Under the pieces are notes generated by a model, which had not been told where the DNA came from, made no database searches, and saw only the letters and a program-made list of their open reading frames with translations. Positions 24,351 to 35,717 of a stretch of 64,000 bases of DNA are shown here, in pieces. Location of the stretch: NCBI GenBank assembly GCA_001600095.1, contig BCIX01000004.1, forward strand, positions 1,740,586 to 1,804,585, written 5' to 3'. This stretch comes from Bullera alba. Lineage: Eukaryota > Basidiomycota > Tremellomycetes > Tremellales > Bulleraceae. Within the stretch, counting starts at the first letter, position 1. Every line of letters starts with the position of its first letter. The position numbers and the translations under genes are program-made.

Positions 24351-24986
24351 GATGCTGAAGCGTCCTGGTGCTGGCGGAGAGAGTCGAATTGGTAGTCTGT
24401 GCAATTACCAGGAAATCTGTCGTATCTGATGACTTGCTAGGCAAGAGCACCTCATCGTTGAGATGGGGGAATGAAGGTGCGTGTGATCACGAGACTTAGT
24501 GCCATCTTGCCCAAGTAGTCAACGAGCCCGGCCGAGACATATCAAGGCCATTGAGACGTTTCAGCACCATCAGAAGCGTCAGAAAGGACCATCCGGGTAC
24601 CTTAGTGAGAACGAACTGGGGTTCTTCCCATGATCAATCACCGATAGAGTGCCGGAAGGACGTTGCATCGAAGACAGTGTACCGTGACATTCGTCCCATT
24701 TCTGGTCAAAGGCAGTACCTTCGATGCGTCTAGGGCGTGACGGGACTTACAGCACGAGCAGCCATTCGCTGCTGAGAAGAAGACGCATATTCTGGCCGAT
24801 ATCCACTCCGGTTCATGTACCGCCAGCAGGATCGATGGTCCTTTGCCGGATTCACGGTACTCCACGTCGTGGGGCCTCCCGGAATGCCTTTGACCTGTCC
24901 GCTGGCATGCCTTTCCCTCAGCCAGAGAGGACCCGCTAGTCGAGTCTGATCGTCGGTCCATGCTGATTCTGCGTTCGAGCGTCTAC
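24351..24986. other. Intergenic region between surface protein gene and FAD oxidase
   Basis: Both neighbours lie on the minus strand; this is the promoter of the surface protein and the 3' end of the oxidase. Several short frames are open here but look like shadows. Confidence 0.45.
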
Positions 24987-27127
24987 TCAATCTCGCCTTC
25001 GCTTGCCCGTGCTCCCCCTCCTTCGGAATGAGCGAATCACGAGGGCAAACACCGCTCCAACGAGGACGATCAGCAGGAGGGGTGTGTAGTTGAACGATGA
25101 TTCGTCGCTGTATTGTCAGTCACCCTTCTCGCAAGGTAAGGAGCGAAAATACGGTTCACTCACCTCGCCTTGATCGATTGTGGGGATCTGAAAACGTTCC
25201 CAGGATCATACCGCGCTTTCAGGCCCTGTAGTCGGGGATAAAGCTTGCCCCAGACCAGGTGTGGGTATTCCTCCGCAGACAGCTCGGGATCTATGTACGC
25301 GGAATCTAGCTCATTCGTCAGCTCACCTTCTGTCACTCATAGGGTCAACTTTCAACACTTACAGACTGCCTCGATGGGATAGAGGTCCTTTGTCATATTG
25401 GTCACCAGGCCAACCAGATCCAATTGCCCAACAGATTCCTGATCGCCCAGCGTCTTGGCGTAAATCTCCCATACGATCTTCAAGTCGCGATGGGCAAATG
25501 CCCCATCGTGGTGGTGTGTCACGGCGGAGTGCTCACCGCCGAGGTAGGGCGAGAGGACAAACCATTCCACAAAAGACGATGGGTTGTACTGCGAAGATAG
25601 AGAGAGGAGGTACGTGAGCTGTTTTGAAATGGTTTCGAGGGGTATTTGCCGTTTGGTCACCAAACTCTGTGATGGTACCACTGTCAGCGAGCTTCACCTC
25701 ACCGGACCACGAGTATCGAGCTCACCTTTGCGTAGAAGTTGACGTGTTCGTGAATGTTCAAAGGCCCTCGGTCCTTCAGCCCATCCCAATCACCTCCCAC
25801 ATTCCGCATCGACTGGAGATAGCCTGAAACAGCATCATCAGTACAAGCCCTGCCAAAACCGATCCCAGAGTTGTACTCACTCAGCTCCCTCTGGCCTAGG
25901 ACGAACTCTCCAACATCGTAACTCCTGACCACCTCCTGGAACTGCTTCATCACGACGTCATAATCCGCTCTGCTGCCCATGAATTGACCCAGAATCTCGA
26001 CTTTGGTCCCGTAACCTCCGCTCCCAGGGTCAACTTCTGGCGTGACGTGCCAGCTGAGCCCAAGACCACTGGGCGCTATGGCCCCGAACTCCTGAAACGC
26101 CATGTACAGCCGTGATGCCCTTGCCACCGATTCCGCCGTTGAAGGCAGCGCCCGTGGGGAGAGGACCAACTCATAGTAGATCACCAGAGGGGGTGCGGGA
26201 TGTGTCCGAAAAGTGAAAGAATGGGCAATTGCGAGTGAGGATCCTCCGCCTTTGATTCCCTAAGAATCGGCATCAGCGTGTTATATCCTGTCATGCCTAA
26301 ACGAAGCAGCGGCTAGGAGTACTCACCCAGAAAAGGTCAGGAAGATGGTCACCTGAGACAACAGCGGGCTCGCCATTTGCGAGGATGAGTTCGGCTTCGA
26401 CCATGTTGTCAAGAAGCAGTCCCTGTGACCTAGACATAACATGTTCTCGGCCCAAGACCTGCTTATACAAAGGGCCTCTGCTTACCGGCTCATCAGACCG
26501 AATCCTCCAGAGACAGCCTGCCCACCGACCCCCACCGACGGACAGCTTCCACATGGGATCATCCTCCCTTGAGCCTCCAACGCCAGTCCCAGCTCTCCTA
26601 GCAATGCCCCCGAGCCCACTCTGACAGTCTGATTCGTCGGCTGGTAGATGATATGCCGAAACGCCCGCATATCAATGATCAAGGACCTTTCCCCCGAATT
26701 TGGCTTGTTTGATTTCGGTAGTGTGGGATATGACCTCGACCGGGGGGTGCCCTTGACCTGCTCGTCGACAGATCCGCCTAAAGAGTATGCGCCGTAGGAG
26801 TGGCCTCCGGACCGGGCTACAGCGGGGACTTTGCTACTGGAGGCGCATTTGATCATAGCGGCCAAAGCATCTTGAGTTTCAGCTGCGATGGTATGAGCTA
26901 TCAAACTCATGGATCCTTGGCGCCGGCAGCTTCGAAGACTCACGATACGCTATCGCCAGAGGACTTATACCCGCCGCTAATCTCGTATTGTACGGTTCTG
27001 TGGCGAAGCTCCATAAAGCAGACGTGGGATCCAGGTAGCTTGGTAGTCCATCTCTCGTGGTAAGCGGCAGGGCGGGTTCGATACACTCGATCACTGTATG
27101 TCGGCTACTCATGTCATTCTGACCCAT
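24987..27127 (-). CDS. FAD-linked oxidase of the berberine-bridge/oligosaccharide-oxidase type with C-terminal membrane anchor
   Basis: Eight exons (27127-26944, 26897-26486, 26429-26327, 26259-25881, 25823-25726, 25666-25363, 25305-25164, 25107-24987) give 580 residues. The FAD domain shows RSGGHSYGAYSLGG, whose His is the usual covalent 8-alpha FAD attachment site. CGSCPSVGVGGQ then carries the Cys used for the second 6-S-cysteinyl bond in bicovalent enzymes, followed by SGGFGLMSR. The C-terminal substrate domain ends YSAYIDPEL ... ARYDPGNVFRSPQS, the BBE signature. Relatives oxidise alkaloids, alcohols or oligosaccharides with O2, releasing peroxide. Family members are usually secreted, but no signal peptide is seen. 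Instead there is a hydrophobic segment (TPLLLIVLVGAVFALVI) followed by basic residues at the very end, a likely tail anchor. Its substrate is unknown. Confidence 0.85.
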
Positions 27128-27555
27128 TTCATCGGGGTCGCAGTGGGCAGTACGGTCTCGCTCGCGAGTTGAGAGCTGGGGGAGCCTGTAGGAAGTCCTG
27201 TAGTCTGTATTGACATGATCACACTCCAGCTTGCCTCTATTGTGCTATCGATATTCGATGGTGGCGTAGAGTGAGCAAAGACTGACGACTCTTGTTGCCC
27301 CCGAGCTGTCGATGCTCGCCCTATTGGCAATTACCGGATCGATAAGGCAATTACAAAATCAGCTTGACGGTGCTAATAGGTGCTAATGTCTTTCCGATCA
27401 GCGGATTACGATTCCGTCGGGACTTGGTAATGAATTCCATCCGGGGTGTACACTGTTTTCACATTCACAGTTCACTCATCTCTTCGCAACTTGCTGATTT
27501 CAACCCTACACAATCCGTAAAGCCAAGTCCAGCAGGTCGTATCAGCTCTCGCTCG
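27128..27555. promoter_or_regulatory. Divergent promoter between FAD oxidase and beta-propeller gene
   Basis: Two divergent genes share these 428 bases. The frame of the propeller gene is open upstream to about 27364, but the signal-anchor arrangement favours the ATG at 27556. On the other strand a frame (27109-27330) of low complexity is open; I take it as leader sequence. Confidence 0.4.
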
Positions 27556-29080
27556 ATGAGCCAACTGGCCTCTCTGGGCAGCTGGCTCCGATCCCGACGA
27601 CGGCGGCAACCGTTGATCTGTGTAGTGATACTCCTCACCGTAGTCTACTTTCTCAACAGGCAACACGGCTCGACATCACACAAGGGCACTTGGAGAGGGA
27701 TCGTCATTACCACCCCGTCAAATTCAACTCATCCACTCCATTACCTGCCGCTAGATTATGGACCGAAGTTTCATAGAACGGCTCGATACCCCACTTTGGG
27801 TTCAGTCAGCGCTTTACAACCGGAACACGGTGCGAGGGACGGATCGCGCAAATTCCCCACTCACATAGCTCGCCATGGTTCAAATGAGTATATCGTCACA
27901 AATGAGATCAAGGACCCTGGCCATATCTGGCGAATAGAACTCGACTTGGAAGAAGACGAGGGTGATGTGGGGGAATACGATCTTGTGCAGGCTATATGGT
28001 CGGGAGGCAGTGAGCCCGCTTACACCCTCACGACCCGGGATGGAAAGTACCTCGTTTGTATCAACGTGAGCACTGGCTGCAATCTCAGAATGAGATCATC
28101 CCGCTGACGTATCTGGTTTCTTGACAGTACGACAGCGATGTCGTAGCAATACACAGATTTGCCAAGTCCAAGGAGCTCGAAGCCGTCCAAAAGATCAGAT
28201 TGCCTCGACCACGGGGCGTGCCCATGTCAGCACCCTCGCACCCTCACCAGGTCATACAGCATCCGACGAAGGACCTGTTCTATATCCCAGATCTCGGTCA
28301 CAACACTATACACGTCCTTTCGCTCCGTTCCGGCTCGAGCACCCCCCTGCAAATCGTACAGAGCTGGCTAGTCGACACTGGCGGCCGAGGGCCTAGGCAT
28401 GGTGTTGTTACACCTGACGGTAAGTCCTACCAGCTGGTTTGTGCTGCCGCGCTGTTGTAGCTGACTTGGGTCTAGGCAAGACTCTGATAATGTCCTTCCA
28501 GCAGTCCTCTACCGTCATCCCCTTCCCGTTAACTCCAGAGGGACTGATTGCTCGACCACCGGCGGCGTCTTCTCAATCGTCCCTGACGCTTGCAGCGAGG
28601 TTGCATCACCGCACCAAGGAGCAGATCGAGCGGACATTCGCTTCCTCCGACGTCCTACTGCATGGCCGGACTTTGTTGGTAGCGAACAGACAAGTGATAG
28701 GCCCTTATTTCCCCTTGGGCGACGGACTGTCGGGAGATGGCCCTGTAGGAGGCGATACTCTCGCGGTCTTCCACGCTGTTAGGACTGGGAAAGGGGATAA
28801 ACAAAGCACTGGCCTGAACCTCGTCGGTCATATCGAACTTGGGTGTTGGCAGCCCAGAGAGATTGCTATCCTCGCCGGACCAGAGAGGGATTTCGTCGCA
28901 GTGACCTGCAATGGAGCCGACGGTGCCGGTGGGGGAGTCGTCATCCTCGATCCTCTGTATGTCCCGTCTGGGGATCTAGAAGCGGAAGCGAGAAAGCAGA
29001 GGAGGGATATACCCTCCTGGCCCATCATAGACAGGTGGAACGGCCAGTCGGCCATGGGTCTGGCTGGAGCGTGGGATTAA
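27556..29080 (+). CDS. Membrane-anchored lactonase-type beta-propeller protein (6-phosphogluconolactonase-like)
   Basis: Three exons (27556-28065, 28128-28419, 28476-29080) give 468 residues from the ATG at 27556. The head is MSQLASLGSWLRSRRRR followed by a hydrophobic span (PLICVVILLTVVYFL), a classic type II signal anchor that would place the rest in the secretory lumen or outside. The rest has the spacing of the fungal Lactonase/YbhE propeller family: GGSEPAYTLTTRDGKYL, SAPSHPHQVIQHPTKDLFYIPDLG with the conserved HPHQ..., GGRGPRHGVVTPDG, then a last blade with DFVAVTCNGADGAGG. Family members include bacterial 6-phosphogluconolactonases and many uncharacterised secreted fungal proteins. A membrane anchor makes a pentose-phosphate role unlikely, so I would not assign a reaction. 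Confidence 0.75.
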
Positions 29081-29194
29081 GGGCATATGGGGTCTCTTTA
29101 AGGAATAGAGTTGAAGAGGTAGTAATGGCTACATGTGTATTAGATACAGGGTATACGGAGGTCATACAAAGTGGTTGTTCCTTCATTCCAGCCA

Positions 29195-29955
29195 TCACTG
29201 TATTTGCGCCGCGAGTGTCGTGTTGACCCCTTGAGGATCACCCTTCGCTGGTAGTGGTGTCTCGGCCTGACCCGCTGCTGTTGTCACCTGACTATCCGTT
29301 CCCATGAGCCTTCGATTGGCACCATGAGCATCGGAATGACCCAAGTTGAGATCCGGCTGGATCACATTCCGGACCCGCTGCTTGAGGACTTTGAGCTCGG
29401 GGAATCCTCCTTCAGTCTATGATCACACTTCAGTCAGGTCCACGGCTAGCTGTTTTCAAGTAAGATGACCCACCTTGCGATCCCAGAGGAGATGTCTATC
29501 CTGAGGCGAGCTTGATGTGAAGAGCCAGACTCTGAATCGACCGCCGGTCTCGGGCGAGGTGAGTGGCTGTAAGGTGATACTCCGGAGTAATGGCGTTGGG
29601 AATGTGAGGAACAGCTCAGTTTGTGTCCAGGTCGCTCTAGGCGCCCTAGTGACCAAGTCAGCTCACATATCGGAAACCAGTCGTAGTTGCAATCTGAGAG
29701 AGGTGGACGAACGTACCATCGACATCGATCGCAGAACTCTATGAGTATACTAGGCTGAAGCGAGTCCACAGAGGGCGGTTCGAAGTTCAACGCTGAGGTA
29801 GAGCTCGAGGCGGAAGTGCTGGCTTGCGCACTGCCCTTAGTAGCAGCACTAGCATCGGCCGACGCGGGTTGGGCCTGACTGGAAGAAGAGCCGGTTTGCC
29901 AGTCTTTGCAATCGACGCAAACCTCGTCCGCCGGGTGGTCGTGTACCGATGACAT
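29195..29955 (-). CDS. Rdx/SelW-like thioredoxin-fold protein
   Basis: Three exons (29955-29717, 29645-29474, 29416-29195) give 210 residues. The central core FCDRCRWAPRATWTQTEL carries the CxxC of the Rdx family (selenoproteins W, T, H and V and bacterial homologues; Cys replaces selenocysteine here), followed by FRVWLF and a domain end reading WDRKTEGGFPELKVLKQRVR. The family has a thioredoxin-like fold and is thought to act in redox handling. The first 65 residues are Ser/Ala-rich with a DCKDW Cys, and the last 60 are polar; both are extensions on the usual domain of about 90 residues. It is convergent with the propeller gene, 114 bases apart. Confidence 0.85.
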
Positions 29956-30688
29956 AGTCGTGTGAGCTATTCCAAATAGATGGGAGTGATAGCGGGGAGA
30001 TGATGCGCGGTCGAGGCGGCCTGATCAGGTGCGTAAAGTAGGCAAGACGGTGACAGGAGAACAACTAGTTGACTTTGAGCTTGCTTCAGCTTGCTTTGTG
30101 AGCTGACTACACACCGACGACGAGATGATTTAGGCGCAGTCGAATTAGAATAGCACGAGCACGAATTTGTAATACATCATCGTAACGAGCCTGTAGCCCG
30201 CTTTGATCTCGCTTTTAGTCATACCATCGTCTTAGACCCGATTTGTAATCAGGCTGGGGACGCATACCACGTTCCCAATGTGTGCTAGTGCGAGTATGTA
30301 ATTGGCAGCAATTGAACCCAATCGCAGCTCGTAAGTTTGTAATCCGTATCTCGATTACCGAATACTACGTCAACTCGGTCGACTAGGAGACTGACTACAA
30401 TGCTCGATGGGGCATTAGCGGGAACACCAAGCCGAGACGTCCAAGGCGATGGCATATAGCCACTGCATCTATGTCAACTATACAACATACCGTCATGTAG
30501 TCACCGCGACCATGCTCGTACGTACGACGGCGAACCTGATAACTAGTCACCCGCCCGCAGCCATCTTCCCTTTGCTCGCTCGCTAAGCCTTTCCCCGCTC
30601 TCTAAATCAGTCAGCACATTGCTCCCCCTCTCTAGGCCTTCATCATGTGCAACCCAATGAGCAATCGTATCGCTGGTGCCCGAATTCA
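29956..30688. other. Intergenic region, about 730 bases
   Basis: This is AT-richer than the surrounding genes. It must hold the Rdx promoter and the 3' end of the BTB-like gene (minus strand). I see no open frame of interest and no tRNA-like fold. Confidence 0.45.
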
Positions 30689-31958
30689 TCACTCACATTC
30701 GTTCTTGTTCGCTGACGACTGAACTTCGGGTTTGACGGGCTGCTTGAGTGCGGGTCGAGAGGGACGGTCGTGAATGTATGGCTGCCAGTTGAATGGTAGT
30801 TCCATATCACAGATGTGCGTATAAGACTCGCCTCTAATGCGAGCATCATCTTCGTTGGCTGATACTATCTCGTATGATAGCGTTTCGGACAGGAAGTCTC
30901 GACAGGTCTTGCAGGGTACATCGTCCATTAAGAGCTCGGAGGCGATGTAGTGGTCTGGATAGCCTTCCGGTCGAAGACCTCGATCGCTCAAGTGAGCCAG
31001 GACTGTCATGGCCGCGTTGTAGATGAGTCGATCAAAGTTACCATCATATCTCTCGAAGGATTCGCATCCATCTGGTTGATAACCCTTTGGCCAACATTTT
31101 TTCCGAAAGGTGCGCTCGATGCCCATGGAGTTGATGTTTTCCAGTGCAATCTCGATGCGTTCCTGATCACCACAGTGGCACTCGTGTGCCACCTTGAGAC
31201 CTTCTAAGAAGTCGCTATACAGTGATTGATCCGCCATCATTGCTTGAACCTTGACCAATTTCTCTCCGCGTAGTGGTTCGCGGTGAGTACGGCCGGCTAT
31301 CTCGGCCAACAAAGGTGGATGGGGTGAAAGGGCGCAAGTGATGGCGAACTCCTCGTGAGGATACGGTTTCTGGTCCCAGTCCCAACAACTACAGGCGATG
31401 TTTCTGAGCCTCCAACAATCCAGGTTGAGATACTCGGCGGCAGTTATGATGGCACGTATATCCTTGACAACAGCTGCTTTATCCACATAATCTGGCTTCG
31501 CGGGAGTAAAGGTACTGATGATGAATGCCAATGCAACCGAGGATACACGTGGCAGGGGTATGACGGGAAGTGAAGTGCCAACCGGGGATTTGGTCTTGTC
31601 GGTGGTAGTGTCTGCTACCAATTCTAGCGACAGGAGATCTTTGAAGAAGCTTGAATTTTCAGCCAGACCCTCTAGAAGGCAGTAGAAGTAGAAGCCGTCG
31701 TTCGACTCGAGAATGGCGGCGTCCGATGGTAGGTCGCCTTCCGGAATCCCATAATTCGGATAGAACACCTTTTCATCTTCGCCTTTCGCTTGTCGTTTGG
31801 CTTGTGGTTCCCCGTTGGATGGCCCAGGATCAACCCAGGATCGTCGTTGGGCCTCTTCTCTGCGCTCATGGTTGAAAATGCGTTACTGACGACTCACACC
31901 AGCTGTCTCGATCTTTGATCTCGAATCTATCTCACCCGCGCGATGAGACTCTGATCAT
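30689..31958 (-). CDS. BTB/POZ-like domain protein of unknown function
   Basis: A long exon from about 31867 to the stop at 30689 encodes some 390 residues. It reads DAAILESNDGFYFYCLL...FFKDLLSLE, then VIPLPRVSSVALAFIISTF and IITAAEYLNLDCWRL, the layout of the fungal BTB/POZ fold (an exposed strand pair, then a helical C-half). BTB domains mediate dimerisation and cullin-3 binding, and many fungal copies are uncharacterised. The frame has no ATG near its start. A plausible solution is a short first exon with ATG at 31958-31956 joined across an intron of about 79 bases to the codons before EEAQRRSW, and I used that as the upper limit. The start is therefore uncertain. A second half with several Cys pairs (CHCG, CKTC) follows. 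Confidence 0.6.
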
Positions 31959-32246
31959 CGATGGCAGATCCAAGTTCCCTTCGAGGTTGCTTCAAGTTGC
32001 TTCTAGGACGGTTCGAGTTCGAACAGAGTACTGTGGAACACTATGGGACTTCGGGGACAAGCGCCACTACAGCATGTTTTGGCGTGACTATTTCCAACCG
32101 GCTTTAGGCGGAAGGACATGACCGAAGTTAGGCATCCCACTTGCGGCTAGTTCCGGCGGAAGTTCACCTCGGCCGGGGCACAGTGAACGGTGCTGCTCTC
32201 GAGCAACTGACTGCCATCTGTGCATCTCTCTTGACTGTATCTATAC

Positions 32247-33008
32247 ATGTTCAAAACGGCTACAAGACCAATTCAAACGTCTCGCCTCCTATCTAACTCC
32301 CTCTCACTCCGAAGTATACACTCTACTCGAATCGCAATGTCTTCGCCATACGCCGTCGTCAGCACCGAGAGTGAGAGATCTTCGAGGTTAAGCTGTCTAA
32401 CCAGAGCTGATACAGACGATCACAGATGCTCCAGCCGCCATTGGACCTTATGTCCAGGTACGTCAGCTGGGCGAAGATTAAGATCGACTTCTTTGAGCTG
32501 ACTCTTATGTTTTTAGGCTGTCAAGCACAACGGAGTGAGAAACACGGGACCCATCATACATCCTAGCGGAAGTTCACCTGACGACGCCATAGCTTATCTA
32601 CGCCTCTGGCAGTATCCCCCTAGACCCCAAGTCTATGCAGATCGTCGAGGGAGGTGTTGAAGAGCAGACTGTGAGCTATCGCGATTGCACCGTAACCTGT
32701 ATAGCTAATACGCCCGACTAGAAACAAGTCTTCAAGAACATCACCGCCGTGCTGGCCGCTTCCAACTCGTCCCCAGCTCACGTCCTCAAGACGACAGTGT
32801 TCCTGAAATCGATGAACGACTTTGTCGCTTTCAACAACATCTACGCCGAGTTCTTTGGCGAGACCAAGCCCGCTCGAAGCTGCGTCGAGGTGGCCAGGCT
32901 CCCGAAGGACGTCTTGGTCGAGGTCGAGTGAGTCAAAGTCGATATTGACCAGAGAGGAGCTGTACTGATTGCATTCTGCTTAGGTTCATCGCTGCCGAGA
33001 AGGCTTGA
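32247..33008 (+). CDS. RidA/YjgF/UK114 family imine deaminase, mitochondrial form
   Basis: Six exons join to 160 residues (first exon 32247-32370; last coding bases 32984-33008). The core begins at NAPAAIGPYVQAV, continues with NGLIYASGSIPLDP and ends SCVEVARLPKDVLVEVEFIAAEKA. The arginine in ARSCVEVARLPK matches the catalytic arginine of the family. RidA hydrolyses the reactive imines (2-aminoacrylate, 2-aminocrotonate) left by PLP enzymes such as threonine dehydratase. The first 30 residues (MFKTATRPIQTSRLLSN...) are basic and hydroxylated, and an internal methionine (MSSPYAVV) follows. This fits a mitochondrial presequence with possible second initiation for a cytosolic form, as in yeast Mmf1 versus Hmf1. 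Confidence 0.9.
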
Positions 33009-33278
33009 CTACGTGGGGATGCTAAGCTTTGAAGAGGATATAGAGAAATGCATCTAAGAGCGATCAAAGCATGCAGTCGTCGAGACTCGCGACGGTGCCG
33101 AGGAGTTGGCAGTTGGCAATTTGGGCCGCGATGGTACCGAAACTGGCCGGGTGGATCAGACGACAGTAGCTGCTCGTCGGACCTGAAGTCCTCGCTGAGC
33201 TAGGATTGTGCACGGCAGGGCCAGGGTACTGTTCCGTGTATACGCAGCTGGTGATGGTGCAGTGTGTTCTGACTCCTG

Positions 33279-33960
33279 TCATGATGCGTAGCCCATTGTC
33301 GCGTCGAGAATACCAGCAAATCGTCCCGGCTGGACATCGGGGAATGGGTCCAGCTTCGTCGAGTCACTGAGCAATAACGGAAGCCGTGTCTCCAAATCCC
33401 TGCAGCGATATCAGCTCATACCACTTGGCGTCGAGATCACTGTGCTCACTCTACTGTCGACACGAGGAGATGATTCCTTGCTTCTAGCGCTTCTGCCAGT
33501 TCGACCTGATGATTGTCCATGAGAGAGGTGTTGGGCACTATCAGAAGTCTTTTGACCGGCTTGCTCCTTAGGACCGTGAGGATAGATCCAGAGCCTGTTC
33601 CACCAGTGACCATATTAGCACCTCACCAACATACGAGCTCTGAGACTGACCGGCATGACTGATAATTGCGTCGGCGGAAGCGACCAAACCCTCGAAATCG
33701 TCCGTGAAGCGCATCACCTCGACAGCAACCCCGCTTGAGCTACCATCCGGCTTCCATACGGTGGACCCATGTCCTGCGGGATTCATGGCCATGTCTTTGG
33801 TCGTCGTATTGAAAGGCAGATCCGCTCGACCATATTGAATGATTAGCCTGTCGATGCCGTGGGAGGACAACAGAGAGATGAAGGAAGGCGAGAGGACACT
33901 GTCGGTCAAGGCTGGGAAGAGGGTTGATCCGACGGTGACCAAGAGGGTACGATGAGGCAT
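33279..33960 (-). CDS. ALG13: UDP-GlcNAc transferase catalytic subunit ALG13
   Basis: Three exons (33960-33651, 33594-33450, 33399-33279) give 191 residues, close to yeast Alg13 (202). It starts [15 protein letters not shown], the GT28 opening. It carries [13 protein letters not shown] for sugar-nucleotide binding and [21 protein letters not shown] near the end, both typical of Alg13. With the membrane subunit Alg14 it adds the second GlcNAc to dolichol-PP-GlcNAc on the cytosolic face of the ER. Dolichol kinase at 5998-9650 supplies the same pathway. It is convergent with the RidA gene, 270 bases apart. Confidence 0.92.
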
Positions 33961-34256
33961 CTGAGGCAGGCGCTCCGTCTCAAGCTATGTAGCGTAATCA
34001 ATTTGATACACTTGGACAAGAGGGTATAGTATGAAGACAAGATGTCAACGTGTCCAAAGGACCTTTGGCGGACATGCAAAGTGGAGGCAAAACGTCGATG
34101 AGCAAAGTGCAAATGTCGGAATCTGGCGGTCATATCTCAATTGCAACTCATCACCCTCTCGCCTGTACTCTGCGATTCCTCTGCACAGTCCGCGCTACTA
34201 GTAGCAGGTCGACACCTACTTGACCAACCGATCTCAGCTTTCTATACCGATTCGCC

Positions 34257-35508
34257 ATGCCCGGACGAATCCCCTCTCGATCTCTGGGCGTCTTTGCCTC
34301 GAGGTCCAAGCCGATCGCCCCTCGATCTCGAGTTCCTCAAGCTCTGCAACATTCACCATCGACATCCTCTCGTTCCTTCTCATCGACCTCCTGCTCCTAC
34401 AAACCTCTGGAGACTCAAGGCAATGCCGCCCCCGGACCGAGCTTCACCACGATCAACGCCGATGAAATTTCCCATTTCTCGCGATTATCGTCGGAATGGT
34501 GGAACACCAAGGGTGAATTCGGCTTACTACACCGCATGAACCCGCCCCGGGTGGAGTACATACGGCAAAAGCTCGTCGAGTCCGAGCGACAAGAGGACGA
34601 ATGGAGCTTTGAGACTAGGTTCCAAGATCGGGAGAAGGAGTCCAAGCGCGGGGTTGGGAAGTGGCTCGCTGGAAAGCGATGCCTTGATGTTGGCTGCGGA
34701 GGGGGTTTGCTCTCAGAGGTGAGTCCCCACCGAGGGACATCATGGCAGCTGTTGCCGTAGTTCTGAGCATAATAGCTGACGAAAGCCGGTGTAGTCACTT
34801 GCACGGCTAGGGGGCGATGTCATTGGTGTCGACGCTTCGGAATCCAATATCAAGATTGCAAACCTACACGCCTCATCAGATCCCTTCTTGCCTTACACTC
34901 CACCTATCGCCCCAGTCGAAAGTGCCTCCTCCAGTTCATCGGCCGGTTCCTGGTTTAGCAAAGCCACAAATCCAGTCCCGACCCCTGCCCGCTCTAGCCG
35001 TGTTGGCTCGTTGGAGTACCGCCATACGTCGGCGGAAAGCCTTCGGGATCGAGGAGAGAAATTCGACGTGGTCTGCGCTATGGAGGTGGTCGAGCATGTC
35101 GACGAGCCAGCTCAATTTATGAAATGCCTCGGTGATATGGTCAAGCCGGGTGGACATCTCATCCTGTCCACAATATCGCGAACGCCCCTGTCAAAGCTCT
35201 TGACGATCACCCTGGCCGAGGATGTCCTTCGGTTGGTCACGCCAAAGACACACACGTATTCCAAGTACATCCAGCCTGGGGAGCTGGTCGGCTTTGTCAA
35301 CAAAAAGATGGGCGGGGTGAGCGTTTGGGAGCGGAATGAGCTCAACACGACCAAAGGACAGGAAGTGGGCGAAGTCAGGGGAATCGTTTACGTCCCCTGG
35401 AGAGGGGAGTGGGTTCTGTGGAGCGACGTAGAGGGGACGTGGACAAAGGGAATGGGCGAGCTGTGTAATTACATGTTCCACGCGAAGAAGAGGAAGGACG
35501 CAGCATAG
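34257..35508 (+). CDS. COQ3: Ubiquinone biosynthesis O-methyltransferase COQ3
   Basis: Two exons (34257-34718, 34795-35508) give 391 residues. The start MPGRIPSRSLGVFASRSKP is a mitochondrial presequence. The SAM-binding motif is KRCLDVGCGGGLLSE, followed by GVDASESNIKIA, FDVVCAMEVVEHVDEP and GGHLILSTISRT, all characteristic of Coq3/UbiG. The substrate helix segment AEDVLRLVTPKTHTYSKYI is also typical. The enzyme carries out both O-methylations of the coenzyme Q ring on the inner side of the mitochondrial inner membrane. A Ser-rich insertion of about 50 residues splits the SAM fold after the second strand (34890-35010), which is common in this fungal group. Confidence 0.95.
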
Positions 35509-35717
35509 CGGATGGCAGCGCGGGGTCGACAGATCAACTAGAGTCTTTTGACCACTACCACCGCGGTAGAGGCACTGTCTGCAGATATTCCACATCGCTA
35601 GTGATGTGTATCGGTTCGACTTGGTGACATGTGTACTATGCATGATGCGTGCTGCTATCTTCCTGTTATGAAGCCTCCCTGCTTGGTCTCCCTTCTGCTG
35701 TCGATCGTGCGAAGCAA

